64,000 nt of DNA from Micractinium sp. NFX-FRZ (Eukaryota; Chlorophyta; Trebouxiophyceae; Chlorellales; Chlorellaceae), in assembly GCA_029339195.1 (NCBI GenBank), contig JAPTJF010000133.1, positions 1-64,000 of the forward strand, read 5' to 3'. Both the position numbers and the translations under genes were made by a program. The notes beneath the pieces are model-generated. The model saw nothing but the letters and a program-made list of their open reading frames with translations. It had not been told where the DNA came from and made no database searches. Positions 55,066 through 64,000 of the stretch are shown piece after piece; positions within the stretch are counted from its first letter, which is position 1; every line of letters starts with the position of its first letter.

Positions 55066-57014
55066 ATGGCGGCAAACCCGCCGCTGTGCCAGGACTCCCG
55101 CTACCCCGTCAGATTCCCTCTCCCGTACTTTGGCGAGCAGATCGCGCTGAGCCGCGGCGGAATAGAGATCAAGCTGGAGGGGCCTGGGCTGCGGACACGC
55201 AACCACAAGTGCGCTGCCGTGCCGGCTGTGCCGGCCTAGGGCACTGCCGGGCGGGTTTGTTCGCACGCAGCAGGGCAGGGCCATGCTGCTGCATAGGGGA
55301 GCAAATCAAGGGTAAAGGCTGTGCATGATGCAGCAGGGCAGGGGCAGGGGTCCGAGCTGGCACCCAGACCTGACTGCCTCGGCTCCTACGCTGCACTGCC
55401 TGCAGGTGGTCTGCCCGCGGTACGGTCTTCCTCAGGTACGCCGCCCGGCAGGCACAGCATGCGAAGAACAAGCGCGGAGCCTGCCCATTGTGCCTACCCC
55501 CCCACACATGCATGCTCACTAGCAGGCACAGCCCACAGCCCATGCGTGCTCGCCTCCTTCCCAGCATGCTGGGCCCAGGTCGAAGCGCCCCCCCTCTCCT
55601 TCCCCGGTTCACCCTCATGCCCTGCCGTACTCTTTGCTCCCCCACCTTGGCCCACCTGATGTGACCCCGCCCTGCCCGCACCTCGCTCCCTCGACCCTCC
55701 ACACCCTCCTGGGCCCTCCTCATCCCAGAACCGTCGGCGTTGATAACAGACCGGCCCCACCCTCCTCACCCCACCCTGGCCACCCCGCCCCACCACTCCC
55801 CCTCCCTCCCCGCAGCAACATGCGCCTGGTGTTTGTGGCGGACAAGCCGGACAGCGGGTCGGGGCTGGAGGCGTTTGAGCTGCCGCTGGCGTATGTCGCA
55901 GACGAGGACTTCCGGCAGGTGGGTGAGCTGGCTGGCTGGCTGGCGCTGCCGGCAGATTGCTAGACACACGTGGCAGGTTGTTGGCTGGCTGGCGCTGCCG
56001 GCAGGTTGGCTGGCTGACACTTCCGGCAGGCTGGGTGCAGCAGTGTGTGTGCGTGTGTGTGCTTGCAAAGCCCTGGACTTGCTCGGCCTCCGTTCCAGCC
56101 TGTCCACACTGCCCCTCACGCAGCCTGCCACACACACCACACCTCTGCCCCCCCTGCAGCCCATCCTGTTTGCCAACAACCTCAGCGGGCGCTGCTTCCT
56201 GGTGGACGGGGGCGGCCCCTCGGGCGGCGGCGAGGCGCTGCGCTTCACTCTGTACTTCAAGGAGGGAGGGGTGGGCACATTCATCCCCTTCTTCTTCCGG
56301 TGAGCAGGGAGGAAGGGAGGGAGGGACATGCAGGGAGAGGAGGGGAGGGGCAGGGGCAGGAGGCTGAGAGCTCTGTTCGATACAAGCAGGGTGGGGTGCT
56401 TACATTTTTGTGACCCGGGACGAAGCATAGGCACAGACCCTTTGTTGGGGGCAGATGGCAGGAGGCGGGCTGGCAGCCGCTGGCAGGCACATGTGTCTGA
56501 CACGGCATGTAACGACAAAAATGCCCCTGCCGCTTTCGCTTTCGCTGCTGCCACCCGCCCCCGCAGGTCGTGTGCCTACGTGCGCAGCATAGCCAGCAGG
56601 CTGCAGGAGCAGCAGGCGCAGAGCGCGGCAGTGGGGTACCCACCGCCTGCCACCGGCATGGGCCCCTCAGCAATGGCGCCCTCGGCAGCAACCGCGCTGG
56701 TGGACCCCAACGGTAGGGTTCCCATGCCCTGTGTCACTGGTCCTTTCACCTGGGCTTGACCGCAAGCTTTGTTATTCGTGTTCTTCATGCTTGCTGGGGG
56801 CGCTCCGGTACCAGCTGCCTCTCTGTGTCCAGGTGCCCCGCTTTCCCTCTCGCTCATGTGCACGATGATTTCCACCCTTCAACCCTTGCGCCCCAACTCT
56901 TCTTGCCCCTCCCCTGCCCTCCCACCAGACCCCACCAAGGTCTACCTCACCCAGCCCCTGGAGGAGGGGCAGCAGCGCCCAGACAGCCCCAAGTTCCCGG
57001 CGCCGCTCGTCTGA
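55066..57014 (+). CDS. WBP2-like GRAM-domain protein
   Basis: Exons 55066-55208, 55406-55435, 55816-55918, 56160-56299, 56567-56712 and 56929-57014 give 215 aa. After joining, the GRAM/PH-like core reads RGTVFLSNMRLVFVADKPD, LEAFELPLAYVADEDFRQPI, FANNLSGRCFLVDG and FTLYFKEGGVGTFIPFFFR. That is the order of WW-domain-binding protein 2 and its fungal/plant relatives (UPF0664). GRAM folds bind lipids or proteins at membranes; animal WBP2 is also a transcription coactivator through PPxY motifs. Here the C-terminal 60 residues contain GYPPPATGMGP rather than a strict PPxY, so WW binding is uncertain. No membrane helix or signal. The tiny second exon (30 nt) is needed for the conserved strand. The start ATG is the first in frame. 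Confidence 0.85.
55908..56037. repeat. duplicate of WBP2-like exon 3 donor edge
   Basis: 56019-56037 matches 55908-55925 (exon end ACTTCCGGCAGG plus TGGGTG) with one inserted base; offset 111 bp, within the intron. GGCTGGCTGGCGCTGCCGGC is also repeated nearby (about 55930 and 55980). Confidence 0.7.
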
Positions 57015-57703
57015 CCAGCCGCTGGCTGGCAGGGCCCCGCTGGAGCTGGGGTCAAACCCTCCCTAGCTACCGGCGCTGCTTGTACAGGCGGTGCGGCGCC
57101 GTGTGACACCCGCAGCATTGTTAGCAGTCCTCCCAGCACTGCCACGGCGGAGGCCGCCGGGGCAGTGGGCCGCTGCAGAGGCCTGCACCCAACCCTGTTC
57201 CTTTGCTTTCCCGCCCCCCCCCCTTCCCCTTCTGCTCGGCTCTCTCAATTCTGACACACCGTTCACCAGCCAGTGTACCATTTCCTCAAGTGTTGTATCC
57301 CCGCAGACCCCATGACTACCCCCGCTTGCCAGGGCGGCACGGCTCTCGCCTCGCGTGCCCCCGTGACCAAACTTGCTGCCCCTGCGCAGGCGTGCACAGC
57401 CCGTGCCCGTGCACCTCGATCTATTGCATGTAACGGATTGATTCAGTCGCATGGTCTGTCGGAACGGCGGAGGGGCACAGGAAAGTAGGATAGTTCACGC
57501 CACGCTCCCGGCTGACGACCGCCGCCACTCGCCGCTACGCTGTGCCGCTGTGTCGGCACGCAAGTTTCCCCTGCTTCTATGGAAGGCTCCAAGCCGCATC
57601 GCATATTATACTCGGCATGTGCGAGTGCCAGGCGCCTTGTTGATCGCCAAAACCAGGCGACAGGGTCGCTGAGCATTTCAAGTGGTCTCGCGCTCTCTCC
57701 GTC
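57015..57703. other. intergenic: 3' UTR and promoter
   Basis: 689 bp between two (+) genes. It holds a candidate poly(A) signal at 57429 and a TATA-like TATTATA at 57604-57610, about 95 bp before the next ATG. No coding region recognised. Confidence 0.35.
57429..57433 (+). terminator. candidate poly(A) signal TGTAA
   Basis: TGTAA 414 bp after the stop of the WBP2-like gene, the only one before the next gene. Confidence 0.35.
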
Positions 57704-60700
57704 ATGTCGGAGCAGCCCCAGTATTGTGACTTGCTGGTTGAGGCACTAGAAGCGATGTGCGATGAGATGAAGCCGCCGGGGGAGTCAGAAGTAGAGAAGG
57801 TATGCGCAGTAGGCGGGGTGCGCCACGAGGCCAGCGTGCCACCGCCCCACCCCGAACCCCTCGTGGCGGCGGTGATGCACAGACCTCTCTCACAGCGCTC
57901 AGCACTGGTGAACGCCAATATACATTGCACTCCAATGTTGTGCATCTGCACATTGCTGCCCAAACTGATGATGCAGGCAGCAGACAGCTTGGCACCCACT
58001 GCTGCGCGCGGCGGCCCCACCGCCGGCACCGCAGGCGACAAGCTGCGCTCGGCAGTGCAGCAGTGGCTTGCAGACGGCAGCGGTCCCCGCAAGCTGTGCA
58101 TCATGCTGGAGCACAGTGTTCCCGACTATGAACAGGGAGAGAACCAGTTTCAAAAAGGCAGTAAGACGCTGACGAGCCTAGCTGACAGTGTGGCGGCCGC
58201 GGTGAGTGGCATGGCTGGTGGGGAGGCGGGCGGTTGTGGCTAGTGGCATGGCTGAGGGCGCGGGTGGCAGTATGCATGGCTGAGGCACCTGGCTGCCTAC
58301 TCTGCCGGGCACCGCCAAGCAAGCCGCATGGTGGGAGTCTCTCCACCCCCGACCTGCCTGCCCGTCCTCCTGCCGCCCCCTGCCGCCGCTCTGCTCAGAC
58401 ATCCGCCCCACGCCCGGTCTCTGGTGCAGGCAGGCGATTTGGCACCTCGCCGAGAAGGGGCCAGTAGCTACCCCACCTGCCGCTTATCCAGCTGGCCCCC
58501 CACCCACACTGTGTGCCCTCCGTTTTGTGCAGGCGCTGCGGCATCTGGCCAAGGAGGGGCCGGTGGAGGCAACCTGCAGCTTCTCCTCCTTCCCACCCCA
58601 CCCCACCCCACACGCGGCACTCCTCCCTGCTGCTCTCCCACCTCTGTCCAGCTTTTCCTGGTTCCGTGATGCATGCAATGGGGCATCTGGCCAAGAAGGG
58701 GCTGGTGGGTTCCCACCTGGCGCTCTTCCTGCTGCACCCCCAGCTCGGTTCATCGTTCTGGATTCTTACTGCAGGCCATGCGGCATCTGGCAAAGGAGGG
58801 GTTGGTGGAGGCCCACCTGGCCGTGCTCACCCGGCAAGAGAGCTCCGTCATGGCAGAAAGGGACCCGTATGCCGAGCGCTACCACTCCAAGCGCTTCCGG
58901 TACTGCTCAGAGGGGGAGGACAGCAGCGAGGGGGAGGAGGAGCCAGACGCGGGGCACGTGAGTGGCGCGCTTCATGTTGGAGGGAGGGTTGCTTACAAGA
59001 GCTGCTGCCGGGGTGGAGGCTGTGTGGGCAGCTGGCGTGGAGCTGTGCGCGGTGGTTTGATTGGCGGGGGGTGGTGGCACGGGCAAGCAGTGGCGTGGCA
59101 GAGGATGCGTCCCACCGCGGTGTGGCGGTGCTGCTAGTGTGCGGGCTTAGGGCTGCATGAATGCACACTCCCGCTGTGGCACAGGGTCTGGGCACGAGCC
59201 TCAGCCTGGCTGGCTGCTGCTCCCCTCCACCGCATTCCTGGCCACTCAACTGCCTTGACCTTCACCGATCCTGTTGCTCCCACGCTGCAGGTGCTCAGCA
59301 CGAGCCTCAGCGTGGACGGGTGGGCGACCCTGAAGGGGCGCAGCGTGGCGCTGGGAGAAATGGAGGTGGGGGTGCTCGACCAGCAGGCGGAGGCTGTCGA
59401 TCTTTGGCAAGAATTCAGCAACAATTTGCCAGCGACCTAGCAACTGATCTAGCAACAGCCTTGCCCCTCAAGCTCAGCACAGGCTGCAGTTGTGTGCTCC
59501 CTCTCACCTGCTGATTTGCGCGCCTCCCTGCCCGCCTGCCTTCCTGCCTGCCTGCCCAGCTCCCACCCCCCTCCCTCCACCAACTTTGCGCCCCCCGCCT
59601 CGCCTCCTTTGTGGATGAGGTCCCAGGTGGACGAGGGCATGGAGGTGCTGCCTCACGGTTTCTTTGATGACCTGGAGGCGGATGATGAGGAGTGCGAGGG
59701 ATACGGGCGGGAGGCCACAATGGAGAGGTGAGATCAACCAGGGGTGCTCTGCCTGGCTGGGGGCGCCCCCGGACAACCAACAAAGCTGGGGCCTGGCACC
59801 GCAATTGGGGCACATGTGCGCTGTGCCACCAATGCCCGCGCCGGATGGTGCGCCTCCTCCCTCCTTCGCCAGTCGCCATGTGCCGTCGCGCCCCAATTTC
59901 CGTTGGGGCGCTGGTGCATCCCCAGCTGCGTGTGCCGCCGTCTTGCTGCCACCCTCCCCCTATTGCCCTGCCCTGCCCTGCCCTGCCCTGCCCGCAGGTA
60001 CTGGCACCGCGCCGCGCTGGTCATGTGGGGTCCGCAGCAGCGGCACGCCATCCTGTGCGGCAGCAACATCAACGGTGCCGTCGCCCAGCTGGCAGCCGAC
60101 GTGCAAGGTGGCAAGCCGGCAGCACAGAGCACAGCGCTGGCGGCAACCATCGTGGGCCATGCAGCCCGGGCAGCCGCACAAACAAGTGCACAGGGGCGCC
60201 CGTGGGGTGTGATGATTAGCATGCCCAGCGGCCTCAGCCCCGGCTCCCTGGCCAATCTGCTGGTCTGCCTTGCTGAGCTGGCAGGAGGCGAGCAGGCACT
60301 GAGCACAGCCAACCGCTGCCTGGCAGAGGTGCTGCCTGCCAAAGCTGGCAGCGGCGCAGCATGCGCCCGCCGTCTGGCGGCTGGGGTGCCAGCTGGGCTG
60401 GGCAGCGGTGCAGCCCGGCTTGCTGGCGCTGGTGCAGCGCACACCCAAGGACTGGTTCCCAGCAGAAGAGTTGGCCAAGCTGCTGCTTGACCTGGCCAAC
60501 AGGGCAGCACAGCACGCGCAGCAGGCGGAGGCAGAGGCGGCAGCGGCGTGCCTGGCAACGCTGTGGCAACAGGCGGCGTCGGCGGTCTGCGAGCAATTTG
60601 AAGTGGAGCAGCCAGTGCAGGCAGCGCAGGCCGGCAGCGGCACCCCTCTGGGCCCGCACCGCTGTTACAGCATCGCCCTGCTGCCAAGCAGGCTGCTCGA

Positions 60701-62640
60701 GACGGCTGCGCTGCTGCGCCGGCGTGCCCTGCTGCCTCTGGCGCAGCGCTTGCTGCTTCATGCGATGGTTCGCATTGGGCCAACTGCGGTTTGGCCGACC
60801 CTGAAGCTGCGGCAAGCTTTTGGCTGGGAGGCGGTACGCCCGGCTGTGGAGCAGCTGGTGGGCAGCTGCACAGCTGGCATCACCACCAGGCTGGCGGACA
60901 GTGTGGCGTTGCTGCGCCAGCTGGCGGAGGCTGAGGTGGCTGTCGTTGGTGCCGCCGCGCAAGGCGCGCAGCTCGAAGCTGCGGCACAGCGCAAGCGGCA
61001 GGCGGCAGGCGGGGTGGCTGCTGACAAGGAGAATGTGGGGCAGCAGACGCAGCAGTCGCAGCAGGAGGCAGCGGCGGTGGCCCCAGGCACCAAGCGGCAG
61101 GGTCAACCGAGCACTCAGCTGCAGCTGGCGGCTCTGCTGGCAGAAGCATTGGATGCGGCGCTAGGAGAGCGAGACTACGTGCAAGGCGAGGGGCCTCCAA
61201 GGCACCACGCTCTTGTGGCTTCACGGCCCCGGGATTCATCTTTTGTGGTCGACGCCTTTGTTGCCGTGCAGGCGCTGCTGCCCACCGTGGGGCTGCAGCC
61301 CTGCCGCCCCGCCAGCGTGGCGGGCTGGCCGCTGACTGGGCTGGCCGACAGGCTGGCGCTCCTCTCAGCGAAACTGCCACAGCTGGGCGGGCGCTACAGC
61401 ACCACCTGCCTGGCGACGGCGTGCATGCAGCTGCATGCGCTGCTGGGGCGGCAGGGGGCTGAAGGTGAGGCGGGAAGCATGCAAGCCAGGCGATGCCTTA
61501 CTGGCTTCAGGTGGAGTGGCTATGGGGCACCGGTTTTAAACCGGCCGGCTGTGTGTTGGCACGCCATGCTCATGCTGCATTGGCATGCTGGCCCAGCTTG
61601 CCTGCTGCCTGCTCAATGCAGCTGCCAGACGCAGTCGTGTTTCACTACTGTCCCAAACCCCGCCTGCTGCAGGCTGCCCTGCGCAGCTGGGGCTCACATT
61701 GTGCACCGCTGCTGCAACACAGGTTGCCGGTGATCCTAGCCACACATGCGCACGACATCAGGCCAGATGTCGCCCCCCCACACCCCCTGTCCCCCTGCAG
61801 GCTGCCCCGCGCTGGGGGAGCTGACGGGGCGCACCGCCGCCCAGCTGCAGGCCCAGGCAGAGCCGCTGCTGCACCCCTGGCGGGACTGGCGGCTGGACAT
61901 CGCACTTACCTGCGCCTGTGCAGACTGCATGCCCGTGCAGGTTGGTGGCTGGCCAGGGCGGCAGGCAGGGTGCGGTGCGGTGCGCTAACAAAGGCTGAAG
62001 CTGTTGCAAGCCACTGCAGTGCGAGCGCGCTGCATGGGGCGTCCCAACCATGTTGTGGCCGCTGCGCAGGCACTGAGCCTGCATGGCACGTATTTCTGTG
62101 CTTTGCCATGTGCAGGCCTTCCTGAAAGATCCTCGGTCCCAGGCCCAGGTGTTTGCGATGGCGGAGGCGAGGCGCAAGCACGTGCAGGCCAGCGTGCAGA
62201 GCGTGGCGGGCTTCCAGGTCGGTGCGGGGCGCTCTGGCATTCGTTCTGAAATCCAACCCTCTTTGCAGGGGGTGGTACAACTGCAGCGCTGCTCTGTTGC
62301 CAGGCCAAGCAACTGTGCAGAGTGGCTGGAAGAATTGGAATGCAGGGCAAGAGTCCTCCTCGGCTCACTGCCGTGTGCCAGCGTATCTGGCGTGCATTCA
62401 TGTGTCAGTTGCAGCTGCTCATGCAGCTATGGCCCGTTCCTCGCTTCCTCCCGGCCTGCCATCTGACCACCCATGCGACCGCCCATGCAGGTAACATGCG
62501 AGACAGTGCGGAAGGGCTCCCCACACAAGCTGGTGCTGACCAAGACAAAGGCGCAGTGGGAGGGGGCGCAGCAATGGGGCCAGCACCTGCGCAGGCAGGC
62601 GTCACAGCTGCTGCAGCTGCTTGCCGGGGCAGCGGCGTAG
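57704..62640 (+). CDS. 2OG-Fe(II)-oxygenase-family-like protein lacking catalytic core
   Basis: Exons 57704-57799, 57977-58201, 58775-58957, 59291-59365, 59627-59727, 59998-60328, 60393-61464, 61801-61940, 62116-62217 and 62491-62640 give 824 aa. From memory of large plant and fungal proteins annotated as 2OG-Fe(II) oxygenases, several features match their C-terminal two thirds. These are KLCIMLEHSVPDY (about 75), GWATLKGRS, ERYWHRAALVMW (about 226), long Ala/Leu-rich helices, CADCMPVQAFLKDP, and RKGSPHKLVLTKTKAQW near the end. I cannot find the N-terminal double-stranded beta-helix or an HxD...H iron site, so this copy may be non-catalytic or missing a 5' part. The GT-AG intron at 60329-60392 is only 64 nt and is inferred from a frame change. 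Copies of the exon 3 edge precede that exon. No signal peptide. Confidence 0.65.
58422..58820. repeat. four copies of exon 3 acceptor edge
   Basis: Related segments at 58422-58470, 58527-58570, 58671-58720 and 58771-58820, spaced about 99, 142 and 100 bp. Only the last runs into clear coding sequence (MRHLAKEGLVEAHL). The second keeps an intact GTGCAG acceptor and the same frame for 15 codons; the third encodes GHLAKKGLVGSHLALFLL. Confidence 0.85.
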
Positions 62641-62884
62641 GCGCCTGCCAGCGGGGCGAGGATGGCTGGGGCCCCTGGCTGACAGATGCGTCCGTGGGAT
62701 CTGCCAGTCAGACCCTCGACTTGTCCCTCCCCTCCTCAATCGTGCACACGATCTGCCTGCCCTTGGCCATGCGCTCCCCAACTGCCGGCATCATTGATTG
62801 TGAATTGAAAAACAGTCATGCGTCAGAAATATTACGCTTAAACTAGAAAAGCAAGTACCCAATGTGAAGCAAAGCAAGGCACGA

Positions 62885-63747
62885 CTAGGCACCGTCATCG
62901 CCGGGCTGCAGCTCAATCACCGTCAGCACCACGGTTTTGTGCGGGTGTGCCGCCAGCAGCACCCGCAGCTGCCGTTGTGATGCTGCCGACGCCAACACGG
63001 CCAATGTCGGCGGTGCTGCTTCTGGTGCCGCCGCTGCTGCTGCTGCTGCTGCTGGCGCCGGTGCCGCTGGGACCGCTCCAGGGTCTGCTGCCCGACTTGC
63101 CGCTCCTGGTGCTGCATCCACAGCAGCCGCTGCACTGCAGCACTCCGCACTTCCCGGCTCCGCTGCTGCTTCTGCCGCTGGCAATCTGGAAGCTGCGCTT
63201 GCTGCTGGCACGCCAAGAGGACACTCTGCGGCTGCTGCTGCTGCTGCCGGTCCCTCCAGCACATACACTGGAGAGGGCTTGCCTCCAAACTTGGAGAGCT
63301 TCCAGTTGAGCACGCCGTGCTGCAGCACATGTGCTACGTCAGCCTCGGTCACCCGCCTGCGGGGGACACGGGAGGGAGCCGGGCAGAAAGTTCAAACATG
63401 CCAGCAGGTGCAGCAGGGGAGTGGCGTGAGGGCGGCAGGGTTGGCCATCCTCTTTTCACGGCGCTTACAATCTGACGATAACATAACATCTGTTCCCACC
63501 CAGCATTGATGTGCTGCTGCAACAGGGGTGCACACCTGTTCTGCAGGCGCTCCTGGGCGTGGGTCGTCAGCACGAGCGGGTGGCGGCGCAGCCGCCGCTT
63601 GATGGACAGCTCTTCATCGCCCCTTGAATTGCCGTTGCTGCTCTGTGACTTTCTCTGCTTGGCCTGACACTTTACAAGCGGCAACAGTGAGCGCGCCGGC
63701 GGCGGGCAAGGCCGAGCAGCAACCTTTGGGACTGGCAATGTTGCCAT
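62885..63747 (-). CDS. DUF4258-like small protein with Ala-rich insert
   Basis: Exons (complement) 63536-63747 and 62885-63356 give 227 aa. Across the splice junction the sequence TTHAQERLQNRRVTEADVAHVLQHG matches the pattern His-x-x-x-Arg-x2-x-Arg plus helix ('HA..R...R.IT..DV..VL..G') of DUF4258-type domains. GVLNWKLSKFGGKPSPVYVLEG and the final VVLTVIELQPGDDGA complete the strands. A 90-residue Ala/Pro-rich insert splits the domain between the second and third strands. The N-terminus (MATLPVPKVAARPCPPPARSL, no acidic residues) could be an organelle-targeting leader. Bacterial relatives resemble toxin/RelE-fold or cytotoxic-translational-repressor-like proteins, but no activity is known here. 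ATG to ATG distance to the next (+) gene is only 36 bp. Confidence 0.65.
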
Positions 63748-63783
63748 TTAGCCGGGCTGGTCGATACAGACGACGCAATTGCA

Positions 63784-64000
63784 ATGGCAGTGTCGCCAAA
63801 TGCTACAGAGCAGGAAGGAGCGCCAGGCGCTGAGGTGGCAGTTCAGCCGAAGAAGTTTGCAAAGCGCCCCCCGCACCGTGTACATGCCATTCCTTTAGCA
63901 TCCAATATTCACTTGAATGTCTTTCCGACTGGTAACTCTCGCAACAGGCAGCGCGCTGCTCTCCCACCTTGCGCGGCCAGGATGGGTGCGCCCAGCTCCT
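63784..64000 (+). CDS. start of a gene cut by the window edge
   Basis: From the ATG at 63784 the frame stays open to the last base (72 codons). It begins MAVSPNATEQEGAPGAEVAV, then basic PKKFAKRPPHRVHAIPLASN. No domain is recognisable. A possible donor (ACTG|GTAACT) occurs about 150 bp in, so the first exon may be shorter than what is open. It could equally be 5' UTR of the divergent pair. Call it a partial, hypothetical gene. Confidence 0.4.
   Translation, partial: MAVSPNATEQEGAPGAEVAVQPKKFAKRPPHRVHAIPLASNIHLNVFPTGNSRNRQRAALPPCAARMGAPSS

Overview
This window looks like nuclear DNA from a green alga, most likely a Chlorella-type trebouxiophyte. The evidence is high GC with strong third-position GC, genes of 2 to 19 exons with short GT-AG introns, TGTAA-type candidate poly(A) signals, Ala/Gln/Gly low-complexity tracts, and plant-lineage proteins (a RETICULATA-related plastid protein, a plant-type LRR receptor kinase, a Mn-type cation diffusion facilitator). 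There is no operon structure, and I see no CRISPR array, rRNA, tRNA or recognisable transposon. All exon chains below were spliced by hand. Except for the partial gene at the right edge, each closes in frame from ATG to stop, but none has transcript support.

Layout: a (-) gene of unknown function (434-4622) is divergent from a (+) protein-kinase-like gene (5058-10288). Next come a (+) ankyrin/F-box-like gene (10936-12983) and a (+) fasciclin-domain gene (13480-15188). Two (-) genes follow: a MYND zinc-finger protein (15477-17332) and a UBLCP1-type nuclear proteasome phosphatase (17643-22235). The latter is divergent from a 1421-residue (+) receptor-like kinase (22930-31830). Convergent to it is a (-) Yae1-like gene (32112-33117), then a (-) RETICULATA-related gene (33875-36562). 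Then come (+) a cation diffusion facilitator (37194-40256) and (+) a BTB protein (40594-41618). The (-) genes for a BRO1-domain protein (41952-44911), a secreted Cys-rich protein (46036-49916) and an ALKBH8/TRM9 fusion (50863-54752) follow. The last is divergent from a (+) WBP2/GRAM-like gene (55066-57014). The window ends with a (+) relative of 2OG-Fe(II)-oxygenase-family proteins (57704-62640), a (-) DUF4258-like gene (62885-63747), and the start of a (+) gene cut by the window edge (63784-64000).

The functions are mixed housekeeping, signalling and trafficking: tRNA wobble modification (ALKBH8), ABCE1-linked Fe-S assembly (Yae1), proteasome dephosphorylation (UBLCP1), metal transport, ESCRT-type BRO1, and cell-surface sensing (RLK, fasciclin, Cys-rich protein). 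Neighbours do not form an evident pathway.

The most unusual pattern is structural. In at least seven genes, introns carry one to four degraded copies of the adjacent exon edge, often with its splice site. They usually lie 90-114 bp from the real junction, as a 37-bp array in ALKBH8. This looks like recurrent local tandem duplication across exon-intron boundaries and could supply alternative splice sites or mark how introns grow here. Three introns appear to use GC-AG splice sites.
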